A DNA stretch of 31,161 bases. Source: Chara braunii. Its lineage: Eukaryota > Streptophyta > Charophyceae > Charales > Characeae. The DNA is taken from positions 519,153 to 550,313 of the forward strand of contig BFEA01000824.1 of assembly GCA_003427395.1 (NCBI GenBank), read 5' to 3'. Below the pieces are notes generated by a model, which worked only from the letters and a program-made list of their open reading frames with translations, made no database searches and was not told the origin of the DNA. Positions 10,572 through 20,647 of this stretch are shown piece after piece. Position numbers and translations under genes: made by a program. The stretch's first letter is position 1. Each line of letters begins with the position of its first letter.

Positions 10572-10645
10572 CTATGGAAGTGCATGTGGTAGAACCCTCC
10601 ACTTTCATACTGTAGGTCACAGGTTCGAGTCCGTTTTCGGACTTT
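10572..10645 (+). mobile_element. tRNA-derived SINE head
   Basis: GGTTCGAGTCC (10622-10632) is a perfect pol III B-box. A degenerate A-box, TGCATGTGGTAGA, starts at 10581, at roughly tRNA-like spacing. The tRNA cloverleaf is poor, so this is a SINE promoter region rather than a functional tRNA. The body probably runs on toward the ACAC-rich sequence at 10680-10860. The 3' end was not fixed. Confidence 0.5.
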
Positions 10646-10888
10646 GGGGGGAGTCCTGTCCAGATAGGCCTGTCTCTACCACATACATCCACACACAGAG
10701 ATACTACCCCAGATACCACAACTACGGTACATACCATACACACATACTATACACTCACCTTGCAGATGCTCCATGGTGGGGAGCAGTGTCTGCTATGAAA
10801 TCGGGTCCACATACACAGCCCACGGGCACACATCTAAGACACAGAGTACATATACACATTCACAACCATAGGGCTGGGAGAAGGTCAC

Positions 10889-11034
10889 GATCAACTGATA
10901 ATGATGATAGGCGTTCGATGATAAGTATCCTCCTTAATATCAGGTACGTCTGTGGTGGGTGAGTAGAGGGCATGAGTCGCTGGTTGGTCTGGATCAACAA
11001 TGATGATGATAGGCGTCTCGATGATAAGTCCCCC
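10889..11034 (+). repeat. Dispersed direct repeat with GATGAT core
   Basis: GATCAAC, then (T)GATGATAGGCGT and CGATGATAAGT, occurs at 10889-10932 and again at 10992-11034. The second copy ends directly at the TTAA where transposon copy 3 begins, and the first is also followed by TTAA. This may be a local duplication of the target region or two SINE tails. Confidence 0.55.
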
Positions 11035-11234
11035 CCTTAAATCACCAGTGCCTCACCCTGCTTGATAAATTCGACGCGGCCGTTAATGTGCCGCGTCGGG
11101 CGGGGTACCCACCGGGGTGCGACCAGTAGCCCACAAAAAAACGGGCACCAACAAAAAATATATATATATACAAACAAACAAAACAAAACAAAAGCAAACA
11201 GACGACGAAATAAAACAGACGGGCGCGGCATTTC

Positions 11235-11239
<5 letters not shown>

Positions 11240-11273
<34 letters not shown>

Positions 11274-11484
11274 ACACCAAACTCGGCGTCAGACACTGGC
11301 TGACGCCCTCTCTCTCTCTCTCTCTCGCTCTCTTTGTTGAAATGAGAATGAATATTTCGTGTTATCACGGAAGATTCTTTCTGATGTGAACGTTGGCTCT
11401 GATCTCTCTCTCTCTCAGAGCCAACTTGAACGTTGGCTCTGAGAGAATCTTCTGCGGAAGATTCATTCTGATTTGAACGTTGGC

Positions 11485-11538
<54 letters not shown>

Positions 11539-11622
11539 CGTCAACCAATGTTTGACGTCGTCGAGTTTGGTGCACCAAACTCGGCCTCAGACACTGGCTG
11601 ACGCCCTCTCTCTCTCTCTCTC
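11240..11622. repeat. GA/CT microsatellite block with a large palindrome centred at 11572
   Basis: A cassette starting CACCAAACTCGG and containing GACACTGGCTGACGCC, followed by a CT run, occurs at 11275 and 11573. Its diverged reverse complement, preceded by a GA run (11486-11536), ends at 11572. The 11573 copy and the inverted copy thus form a head-to-head palindrome centred on GGTGCACC, with GA and CT tracts as outer arms. TTGAACGTTGGCT or similar recurs near 11384, 11428 and 11475. Confidence 0.75.
11411..11446. repeat. Perfect 15-bp hairpin
   Basis: TCTCTCAGAGCCAAC (11411-11425) and GTTGGCTCTGAGAGA (11432-11446) pair perfectly around TTGAAC. It lies inside TTAA transposon copy 3. Confidence 0.85.
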
Positions 11623-11666
11623 ACGAGAATGAATCTTCCTCTTTATCGAGGAAGATTCATTCTCGT
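11623..11666. repeat. Perfect 19-bp hairpin
   Basis: ACGAGAATGAATCTTCCTC (11623-11641) pairs perfectly with GAGGAAGATTCATTCTCGT (11648-11666) around TTTATC. Partial copies of the arm (GAAGATTCATTCTG, GAATGAATAT) lie upstream at about 11340-11470. The RNA would form a small-RNA-sized duplex. Confidence 0.85.
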
Positions 11667-11767
11667 TGGGCATGTATGATTTCGACATTTTTCTTTTCTT
11701 TTCTTCAGAAAGTGGTATATTTTTTTTGTTTTTTTTTGTTTTTTTTTCCCGTGATGTACTACCGGTT

Positions 11768-11832
11768 TTCCGAGGGTCGGCAATAAAGTCCGAGGGTCGG
11801 CAATAAAGTCCGAGGCTCGGGAATGATCGGGC
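11768..11832 (+). repeat. 21-bp tandem repeat, about three copies
   Basis: CCGAGGGTCGGCAATAAAGT repeats twice, followed by a diverged third unit, CCGAGGCTCGGGAATGAT. It is enclosed by ACTACCGGT (from about 11759) and ACCGGTAGT (to about 11841), near the right end of transposon copy 3. Confidence 0.75.
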
Positions 11833-11882
11833 TACCGGTAGTTCGAGCCTCGGACTTGATAGCTGGGCAAGGTACTGGTGGT

Positions 11883-11930
11883 TTAAAACACCAGTACTTT
11901 TCCCAACCATTTGTCTTTGACACAGCCTTG
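11883..11930 (+). mobile_element. Left end of a fourth TTAA transposon, abutting copy 3
   Basis: The TTAA at 11883-11886 also starts AACACCAGTACTTTTCCCAA, a diverged left terminus like the one at 8445. Two elements therefore share one TTAA target, back to back. The right end is missing, apparently lost at or before the LINE B tail at 11991. Confidence 0.6.
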
Positions 11931-12002
11931 GCCGCACCCTGTCTTCCGGGGCTCGGGCTACCTAGACAAAAATGTGCCCCCTCAAGTTCATTTTTTTTTT
12001 TT

Positions 12003-12648
12003 AAAGCAGAAACACAATTCATTCCAAATATTCCAGTCCAGAGGCTGGGGATCTCACAAATCAACCTGGGTATCTGACAACATCAACCAGCTTATCTTAT
12101 GGGCGATAGCTTGCAGAACTCTCGACTACCAGGTTCCCAAATGCGTACTAAAAAGTGCAGATGTCTTCTCAAAAGCATCTAAGACAGTTCTTGTATTCAA
12201 GAGGTAGGCCTCTAATCTACATTTTCTTGATACTGATGATTCCTTCTTAATTCATGAATGCTCTATTCTGTGACAAGCTCTACTACTGCTACTGCTGGGG
12301 CTAAATCGGCCCAGCGAACCCGGTCCTCTGACCTGGGTCCAAGGTTTCTGACACTCTCCTAATTGGCCCACGGTGGCCCTGTAAACCAAGTGCCCAGGTT
12401 CAACTGGGCACTCTAGTTAACTAATTCTGTCCTATAGGACCGAGCGTCCTGATCCCCCCATAGGTGACCTTAGCTAATTTTTATCTACTATGCGTTCTCA
12501 GATTGTCCGGTCACTATGTCTCCATAATGAATCTGATCTACGTACTGTTTCTATTAATCTACCCTCGCACCCCTTACTTCATTATTCAATCGGAGATCTT
12601 CAATCCCTTCTTTGAGTGCAAAACCGCCAACCGATCATGACGATGCCA
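12003..12648 (-). other. 3' untranslated region of LINE copy B
   Basis: There is no open frame with motifs between the ORF2 stop and the A-tail. Sequence next to the tail, including CCAGCTTAT, CAACATCA and GAGGCTGGGGA in the plus orientation, corresponds to CCAGCTTAG, CAGCATCA and GAGGGCGGGGA beside the tail of copy C. This conservation is expected if the reverse transcriptase recognises the 3' end. Confidence 0.7.
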
Positions 12649-15600
12649 TCAAGTCCTCTGTTTCCTGCTGCCTCTCCCCACCTTGGTCTTTCTCCTCCAA
12701 TCTACTCTGATGGCCTGCTTGAGGCCCAACTTGACTCTTCCTTTGATTTCCACGTCAGACAATGAGCGCTTTTCGAACCTCGCCCTGTTCCTGTTTGCCC
12801 ATATAACATCGCAAATAATGCCTCTTGTCACATGAGCTACGTAGCCCCAGCCTGCCTTCCCCTTCATCCCTGTGGGGAGAAAGCCTAACAAAGCCCAGTT
12901 CTCATCCCAATTGAGTTGACCTTCCCCCATTTCCTTCCAGTGGAGGTCCCACCACCTCCAGACACACTTGGATGTTGGGCAATCCCACCATAGGTGCCTG
13001 GTGGATTCAAAGGGCCATCGACATCTAGCGCAACCCATTTCCACCACTACCCCCCGACTCAGCAGCCAAACAATTGATGGGGTAACCAGCAGGGACAACA
13101 GCCAGAGGATACTCACTTGTTTGCCATTGGGCATTACGCACAGGGTTCCCCATAGGTTGCTAAAATTGTCCTATGACAACTTAGGATTCGTGCCCAGGAC
13201 CGTTTTCCACCTGGATACAGCAACTGATGCCGGTATTCTGGCCGCCTTGGGGGCAACACTGTAGCCTTCTCTCACGTTGTACTCTAGCAGGGGCAGCGAG
13301 GGGCCGACCGGTTACCGGTGTTCGGTCTGTTCCACTTCCAGGCCAGCGGATCAATCCGCAGTTGCCTGAGGGTACGCCTGCCAATCCAGATTAAGGATTT
13401 ATGTGTGCTCTTGGTTTCTTGTCCTTCCACAACTCGCATTTACGACGGATTTTTCCACTTCTGGACTGTGTCCACTCCCCAAAGTGAAAGTATGTTCCCC
13501 TGCTTCTCCCATTGCCATTTCTCCACTCGTATGAAGCCACTTGGCGTAATCTTTGTCACCTTCCATGCCACATTGTCTTCCTCCTGGTTCTCTGTAGTGT
13601 ACCAAGTGTCCGTTGGATCTACATTTTCCGAGACCAGGATGTCAAGTCAGTCTTGAGGGATGGCCGCGCGCAACATGTTGCAGTTATCTCCCACCCGTCT
13701 AAGACCGTTCAGGTGATTCCCGAGCTCCGTCAGTGGTACCTATTGTCCCAGCACTGAAAACCATATGTCACGAATTCTGGAAACACCTCTCCTCCTCCAG
13801 GCGAGACCAAAGGAGCCTGCCGAGCCATCCGCAGGGAGAACAGTCCCCTCTTGTGTACACATGCGGGGATTTTCAAAAAGATGTTGGTCCAACACCTCTT
13901 ATTTGGTCTGCGGATGTGTTGGGACGTCGGGCGGGAGGTTCTTCCAAGCTTTCAGGATCGTTTTCCAAAACAACGACTTTGGACGTTTCCTTCTGAAGGA
14001 GTCTATGAAGAAACCCACCCAGACATCCTTCGGCCTGCTGAGGTTCCATTCCCTCATCAACAGTCTCTCTGCTAGGAGGACCCAGTCCTCCTTGATTTCT
14101 GCTACTGCAACCTTGCACACCCATGATTTGAGTTGCGCTTGATTCGTTTGCCCCGGGTCCCATAGACCTAGTCCTCCTTGTGCACGTGGGAAGGTTAGAA
14201 GCTCCCATGCCACCTTCGCTATGAATCCTATTTCCTTCTTTGCGTGTGGTTTCTAGAGGAAATGGACAATCAGTTTGTGGACGTTCCCAAGGATGTCAAT
14301 TGCCATTTCTTTTACAGTACATATGAACCAGAGGATTGAAATAGTGCTACATTTGCCACCAGCGTCCGTCCTATCAGCGAGAGATGCCATGCAGGCCCCC
14401 ACATGCATAGTCTGGCTGCTATCCGACTTTGAAGGAGTAGGCCCTATGAGGAACACCCCACCTGCAGGCTGATCAGCACACTGATAAATCTTTCTTCCTC
14501 CCCTTCTTCTATTCTCTTCATTCCCCACTCTACGCTCAACTTGAACCGGGTTGGCAATATGCACGAGGACTTGGCCCAATTGACAGACGCTTCCGATAAA
14601 AAGGAGTACTCATGCATAACACTTTTTAAGGATGTCATTGTTGGCACGGTGTTATCGCAGACTGCAAACATGTTATTCGCTAACGCCTTAACTCTGCACT
14701 CCATTGTGTCGTTTAGCGTGAGACCTGATCAACTGATGCTTTATGATTCCGTTTAGAAGGACCTCCATCTGGAGAATGAACAGTAAGGGGGCCAAGGGGC
14801 ATCCCTGTCGCAACGATCTCGTGAGGTTGAAGGGCTGAGAAAGATGCCCGTTTACCATAACCACTGACGTGGAGAAAGTGTACAGGGCTCCATCCACTTG
14901 CAGAAACCCTCACCAAAGCCCATATGTCTTAGGGTGGTCATGACGAACGTTCACCCTACCTTGTCATACTAAGTCTTTTCAAGATCTAGCCGGAACACTG
15001 CTGTGTCAAGGTTCTTCGCTTGTATTACGTTCAGAACTTCGATTGCTGTCGCAATGCTGTTGAAGATGGATCTCCCTTGAACGAAGGTTCCCTGGTTTTT
15101 CTCTACCAACTCAGGTAGGTACCTCCCTAGCCTTCTTGCTAGTGTCTTGGCCAAGATTTTGTATGACATATTTAGCAAGGAGATCGGGCGCCCGTTTCAC
15201 ACATCCGCCTTGTCCCCCTTTTTAAAAAGGACTGAGATCACTCCATGTGTCATCCTCTTGCCTCGTCTCCCTCCCAACAGCACACCATTGAAAAGCTCCA
15301 CTAGGCCACCATCTCCCAACACTTAGCATAGAATTTCACTATCAGACCGTCTATCCCTAGGGACTTTCCTCTTGCCATGGACTTCAGTGTTTGCGTAGTT
15401 TCTTCCATGGTGATCAGCCTGTCCAAGTCGAGTCTTGCTGCTGCAGCTACCCTCACTTGGGTGTCTTCCCAGAAGTTCGAAACTTCTATGAGATCGGTGT
15501 CTACCCCATTTTGTGGTCTGCGCATCGTAAGTATATCCTCGTAGTACATCTTGGCATAGTCCAACATTCCGGATGCTGTAGAGGTTGGCTGTTTCATCGA

Positions 15601-16811
15601 ACAGGTGCTTCAACTCCACCATCTGCTGCATCGACCTTCTAGGTAGGAGTTTCTGAAATGTCTCCTTGTTCATCTTGTCGCTTGTCTCTATGCCCTTCTC
15701 CTTCAACAGCTCAGTCCATCTTCTTTCCTTTTCTATTTGCAGGTTTTCTCACTCCTCTAACCTCCTTTCTTTTTCTGCAGCCCAGGCTAGCGCTGCAATT
15801 GGGTGCTCCTCCATTCTCTCTTTCGTTTCTTCCACCTTCCGTTTACACGCCGCTTCCTTTTGGTTTCTAGACTTTGTCAGGATCTTGGAGCTGATGTTGA
15901 GTATCCCTGAGATTATAACCATCCCGCCGTCTACCCAATCGCCTGTCGTCTGGAACAAGTGTTTAGCCTCCTCCCAATTACTCATGTGCTAGCACACCCA
16001 GTCCCGGAGACCAGGATCCTTTAAGGTATGAGTATTCAGTCTGAAGAATTTTCTTCCTCGTTCGCTGCTTAATCGTAGTTTGATGTCAGCTATCACCGAC
16101 ATGTGGTCTGACAACAGATTTCAGATCTGTTGTACCGTTGTGACTCCTTTTATAATTGAGTTAGCAGTCAGGAAATAATCCAGCCTTCGCTTGGTTACTA
16201 CACCCCTTTGGCGCTATATGTGGGATTGCCAGGTATAACCTGGGTCGTCAGGGGACAAGATTTTGTAGGGGTCCGCGAGGCTCAAGTCCTGAGCCAACTC
16301 CAACAGGGTCCGTACGTCCTTCCTGTCTGCTATTCTGGACTCCGGTTGAACGGCCTCATCCAACAACAAGCTTCAGTCCCCAGGTATTACCAGGTTACCT
16401 ATCCTTGGGATGTTTAAGCTCACGTTGGTGAAGAACCTGACTCTCTCCCTAGCCTCCGTAGGTGCGTACACCATCATCATTATGACCTATTCTTCCCCTC
16501 CTGTTTCTAACCTGAACCAAGCCCACCGGCCCCAGATATTCGCCTCTGAGTCTATCACTCGCATTTGCAGGTCCCTGTGCAGTAGTATCCCCACTCCTCC
16601 TCTTGTTCCCTGCGCCGAGGCCCAAATCTGTGGGTCGTCCCACCATTTTCGTATTATATGCCAGTTTTCCCTCATCCAGCTTGGTTTCCTGAATGAGCAT
16701 GCAGTTGATTCTCCATTCGTGCACCCAACTTTTCAGCCTTCTTTGCTTGAACCGCACGCCTGTGTCTCCTAGCCCTCGCATGTTCCATGAAGCTATTTTA
16801 AGCATGTCCAT
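12649..16811 (-). pseudogene. LINE B ORF2: endonuclease-reverse transcriptase, degenerate
   Basis: The frame starts MDMLKIASWNMRGLGD at 16811, the N-terminus of an APE-type endonuclease. After a frameshift come ETK, GGVGILLHRD, YAPTE, GD, YTW, RLDYFL and LSDHM (near 16100), the standard order of endonuclease motifs. The stop-interrupted GD block would normally read on into the catalytic loop. Reverse-transcriptase motifs follow: KGD..GRPISLLNMSYKILAK (about 15130-15220), QGTFVQGRSIFN, FRLDLEK with the first catalytic Asp (about 14975-14995), and RQGCPLAPLLF (about 14800). The YADD box reads LANN (14672-14683). PRAQGGLGLWD comes next (about 14160). The C-terminal zinc-binding part CARCRWPFESTRHLWWDC lies at about 12960-13035, and the frame ends at 12649. 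At least six stops or frameshifts are visible. The start was chosen because WNMRG normally lies within 10-15 residues of the N-terminus. Confidence 0.9.
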
Positions 16812-16957
16812 TAATTTGTTGAGTGTCTGCTTGTTGTTGGATGTGGTTTTGGTCTTTTTGTTCCGTGATGTTGGTTCCCTGCTCTTCCTGGTGTCTCAGC
16901 CTGTGGCATTGAGCTGGACTGGATGCTTCCTCGAAAGTTATTTCGAGCAGTTGTTGA

Positions 16958-19616
16958 TTAAACTGTGTCTGGCCAGTCCTTGTTCAACATAGACGACATG
17001 AAGTCCGAGTGAAGATTCTCTTCGGTTGGCAGCTTTTCATTCACGTTGAGTAGGACCAGGCCACTAATCTCATGGAACACACCAATCTGTTCCAACTCAT
17101 GTGCATTTCGTTCCCTCACCACATTGATGTTGTGCCAATGGACACCTATCTGCATCAGAGCTTCTGGTGAATCTGGGAGAATCCGCGTACCTAACAGGGG
17201 AAAGTAGAATTTGTGATACCCTTGGGAGGTACCACAAATGATGTTGATCATTGAGGATCTTGGAATGATCCGCACTGGAATGTGATCTCCATATAGCCTC
17301 CTTGTGACCTGTAAGATCATTGTTGGAGTGGGTGTTTTCTCCACTTCTTTAGATGGAAAGAAGGAGTCGCCCGCCTTGTCCGACAACGCAAGGAAATAAG
17401 CCCCATCCTGCGCTTGAGTGCAGACAAGTGGCACTATTCTCCGCTTAACCAACTCAGCTTGGTCCCTGTGTATTGTGTCAGCTCTTCAGTTTCGAACCAC
17501 CAGTTGACCATGCATTATCCCTTTTCCTTCCCGTGGTTGTAGTCTTGAGTTTGCTGAGCTTTCCATTGACGATGAAGAGTGCTCGTTGCCCAACTGATTA
17601 GCTCCCACTTCACAATCCATGTGGACTCGAGAACAGGAGGAGATTGGCGTCTTTGATAACTCTTCTAAAAGGGCGTCCTTTGGAGCCCTGAATGTTGGCC
17701 TTTCAGGAGTGTTTTCTATGCCACACTCATCCCCCCACCTCTGGGTTGTCCTGTTTCTGCTATGTCCCCTTCCTTCGCCGGGTCTAGTATCCTCTTGCCT
17801 CCTTGTCTCGCTACATCGCCCTGTTCTCCTTCTTCTTCCCATTGTTGTCTCCTGTTGCCTGATATATCCCCTGCCTTGTCTGTACTCTAACTGTTCTTCC
17901 CACCTTGTCTGATCTGGTTGGACTGGCTCCAGCATCAACTGTTGCTGAGCCCATGGTCTCCAGTCGTAAGTGCTCGATGGGTATCGGGTCTGGGGATAAC
18001 CAGGGGGAATTGAAGGGATCTTTGATGCTACGTCCCTAGTATGTGTAACTCGAGACAAAAACCTTCTCTTTTACTGTCTCCTGGTCTGTCTTGCATTGCG
18101 ACTTGCTGAAACTCCTGATGGAAGTCGTGTGTCACTGCTGGCTGTTGTTGCAGACCCTTGAACCCATCATAACTTTGTCATCCGACGAACTGCCTTCTCC
18201 ACTTTGGTTCCCTGGCTGGTTGCGAAGACTTAGGGATCTCCGTAATTGGTGTGATTGGCCAATCTCTTCGGTGTGGCCCTGGGGGCAAGTATGGCTGCGG
18301 GGCCATGTGTTCTCCATTCCTCCAGTCTCCACTTTTGCTGTGTATGGAATCCCTGGCACCCCCCTGCTGCACTTCTCTGGATACCCATTTCTGCCCCTTC
18401 TGTCCTCTGTTCACGTCCAGCCTTGCGTTGTGTGGTTCCAGGCGGGATCGGTCCAGGATTGCCATTCGACTCGTGTGGCTTGGAGCCCGCCCTGCATGGT
18501 CTGATTGTTGGGTTACTTGCGCTTGTCTGTGGTCATGTTTACCACCTTCTTGGCTTCCTTGAGTTCCTGTGTGACCCTGTCCTTGCGCTGCACCTGTTTC
18601 TCCACTTGCTTGTTGATTCCTGCTTAGAATGTGCTGCAGGAATCGCTCTTTATAACCTCCATCTCTTCTTCCTTCTTCATCGTGTCTCGTCCTCGGGCAG
18701 TTCTCCTTCGTGTGAAAGTACCATTTACACTTTCTACACCAATCGGTGTAAGGTGTTGCGATCTCTATTTTCCACCTTTCTCCTTCTCTATCACTAGATC
18801 GTCATCCACATTAAATCTCGTGTCAGGGTGCATGTCTAATTTGACATTCATCAACTTTTGTCTCGTTCTGTCGTACTCCGGAGGATGCATCGCCTTCACC
18901 TCTCCGAACACCCCCCTGACTGCTCCTAACAGGTAGTAGTATGCATCAAATTGTACTCACATGACAACTATCCAGAAGTTGGATTCCGCTTCTTGCAATC
19001 GCAGGTCGCGTAACTCTTGGCGTGAGATCCAAGGTTTGAATGTCGTGAGATACTCCTTTGAACCCAGCTTTAGTTTTTCTTCCCCTCTCTTCAGCAACCA
19101 CTCAGCCACTTCCTTCGCCTTGGCTACATACGAGATAATGTTCTGGCCTTCAAAACAAATTTTGCCCCTCCTTGTGTCTGGGTTGAAGATTTTCTGCGTC
19201 ATCCAACCATCTTCGTATGCTCTGACCAGATCTTCTTTTACCTGTCTCGATAGTTGTCTCGCTTCCTCCTGAAAAATCATAATTACAGTTCTGTCTTTTA
19301 GCCAAATCTCCTTGATATTGTTCACTGCTCCGTTGACCACGAATCTTCTGCCTTCTTCACCCTCCACCACTTCACCGAGGTCGAGGTCATCTAGGCAGAT
19401 GCCTTCGTCATAGCAGTGACCCACTGACTCCCGCACCCTGTTCACTATTTCCTGATGTTGTCTTGGCAATACAAAAGGTATTTGCCCGCTTGATCCGTTG
19501 GAATTGACCCTTCCCGTTCCCTCTCCTTGTTGCTGTGATCTTGCTTCTGTTCGGCGGATTGGGGGAACATACTTGTTGTTGCTCCCTTGATCTTCTTGTC
19601 TTGCATATCTTTCCAT
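16958..19616 (-). pseudogene. LINE B ORF1: RNA-binding protein with CCHC zinc knuckle, degenerate
   Basis: From MERYARQEDQG at 19616 the first frame runs about 219 residues to a stop at 18957. It contains the TTFKPWISRQELRD block shared with copy A. Homologous reading continues across the stop and a frameshift to CRKCKWYFHTKENC (about 18690-18740), a perfect CX2CX4HX4C zinc knuckle. A long Gln-, Arg- and Pro-rich linker follows in shifted frames (18465-18178, then 18058-17486). A distinct C-terminal block of about 165 residues (17452-16958) has folded-domain composition and contains GTSQGYHKFYFPLLGTRILPD. The protein would bind the element's RNA. I do not recognise the C-terminal block. ORF2 begins about 150 bases further on, the usual ORF1-ORF2 order. 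Confidence 0.8.
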
Positions 19617-19786
19617 CTCCCTATCTATGTCGTACTCGGAGTTTCGTCAGTCCCGTGCTCAGAGATTCATCCTGTCTCTCCCTCTTTGGAGCACTACGGT
19701 CTATATGTGTCAGGTGGCAGTTTTTCCTAATCTCTGTCGCACTCTACCTTCTCTGCCAGGTCGACAAAGGAGATAGGTGCCCGGTC

Positions 19787-20647
19787 GAAAGATGGTTAAC
19801 GGGTGCATATATTTTCAGGTCTCCTTTTCAGGCAGTTCAGCCACTTTAGGTTACTACACCACTTTCAGATTGTGTGTAGATCTATACATGGGGTTGTCTG
19901 AAACCGACTTCAGGCAGTTCAGCCACTTCAGGTTGATACACCACTTTCAGATTGTCTACAGATCCATTGCAAATGGTGGGATGGGGGTACCTGAAACCCC
20001 TTTCAGAAGCTTCAGCCACTTCAGCGGTTTCACGTCCCCACCTGAAATTTTTGAAATGACCTGAAGTGGCTGAAGCTTCTGAAAGGGGTTTCAGGTACCC
20101 CATCCAACCATTTGGATGAGGGTACTTGAAACCCCTTTCATAAGCTTTAGCCACTTCAGCGGTTTAAGGTTCCCACCTGAAATTCTTGAAATGACCTGAA
20201 GTGGTTGAAGCTTCTGAAAGGGGTTTCAGGTACCCCCATCCAACCATTTGGATAGGGGTACCTGAAACCCCTTTCAGAAGCTTCAACCACTTCAGCGGTT
20301 TCAGATCCCCACCTGAAATTCCTGAAATGACCTGAAGTGGTTGAAGCTTCTGAAAGGGGTTTCAGGTACCCCCATCCAACCATTTGGATGGGGGTACCTG
20401 AAACCCCTTTCAGAAGCTTCAGCCACCTCAACGGTTTCAGGTCCCCACCTGAAATTCCTGAAATGACCTGAAGTGGCTGAAAAAACAGGCAGGAAAAAAA
20501 ACAACAACAAAAAAAACATAAAACTTGTCCTTCAAACCACCCGAAACTTCTGAAATGATCTGAAGTGTCTTCATGCCATTTCAGCGGTTTCAGACCACTT
20601 CAGAATCTTTCATTCTGAAATTTCAGGTGGTCGTTAACCGCAAGTGA
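19787..20647. mobile_element. Foldback element (861 bp) inserted in the LINE B leader, flanked by CCCGGTC
   Basis: The segment is flanked by direct repeats CCCGGTC (19780-19786 and 20648-20654). The undisturbed leader unit at about 20830 has only one corresponding site, CCTGGTC, so this is an insertion with a 7-base target duplication. Close to its ends are inverted GGTTAACG (19794-19801) and CGTTAACC (20632-20639). The body is almost entirely made of inverted repeats rich in TTTCAG and CTGAAA. There is no transposase. It is younger than LINE B. Confidence 0.7.
19981..20480. repeat. 135-136 bp palindromic tandem satellite, about 3.7 units
   Basis: Units start at 19981, 20116, 20252 and 20388. 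Each has a roughly 41-base arm (GGGGTACCTGAAACCCC, then TTTCAGAAGCTTCAGCC, then ACTTCAG), a 36-base centre containing CAGGT..ACCTG, and the inverted arm. Units are joined by CATCCAACCATTTGGATG, itself a hairpin. Every part of the array is therefore within an inverted repeat. Weaker relatives of the arm lie at 19815-19975 and 20530-20630. Minus-strand frames through the array (20156-20431, 20301-20519) repeat a GVPETPFRSF..HFRSFQEFQVG peptide, but this follows from the periodic sequence and I do not call it a gene. Confidence 0.9.

Larger units (their letters stand above)
11037..11886. mobile_element. Larger TTAA transposon (copy 3, about 850 bp)
   Basis: The left end TTAAATCACCAGTGCC (from 11037) and the right end GGTACTGGTGGTTTAA (to 11886) form an inverted repeat of about 25 bp including TTAA. 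The first roughly 100 bases match copy 1, including a perfect GACGCGGC/GCCGCGTC stem. The interior holds GA/CT tracts, two strong hairpins, a large palindrome and a 21-bp tandem repeat, with no transposase. It is a non-autonomous element that has gained or carries much satellite-like DNA. Confidence 0.75.
11991..19760 (-). mobile_element. LINE copy B: nearly full-length, inactive non-LTR retrotransposon
   Basis: Read on the minus strand it has, in order: 5' leader units (19740-20873, interrupted by another element), ORF1 (19616 down to about 16958), ORF2 (16811 down to 12649), a 3' untranslated stretch of about 650 bases, and a 12-base A-tail (T at 11991-12002 on the plus strand). Such elements copy themselves by nicking DNA with the ORF2 endonuclease and priming reverse transcription from the nick. 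Both ORFs carry several stops and frameshifts and the reverse-transcriptase catalytic pair is changed, so this copy cannot move by itself. The 3' end resembles that of copy C. The exact 5' end was not found. Confidence 0.88.

Noticed and set aside
10572-10645. Functional tRNA gene
   Set aside because: The B-box is good, but the acceptor and anticodon stems do not close properly and the anticodon cannot be assigned.
12225-12280. Hammerhead ribozyme (CTGATGA core near 12231, also at 4805 and 10505)
   Set aside because: The matching GAAA core and closing helices are not present at the required positions.
19882-20519. Repetitive minus-strand frames through the palindromic satellite (GVPETPFRSF-like peptide)
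   Set aside because: The open frames follow from the short TTTCAG/CTGAAA words, and the palindrome gives similar peptides in both directions. No start or context supports a protein.
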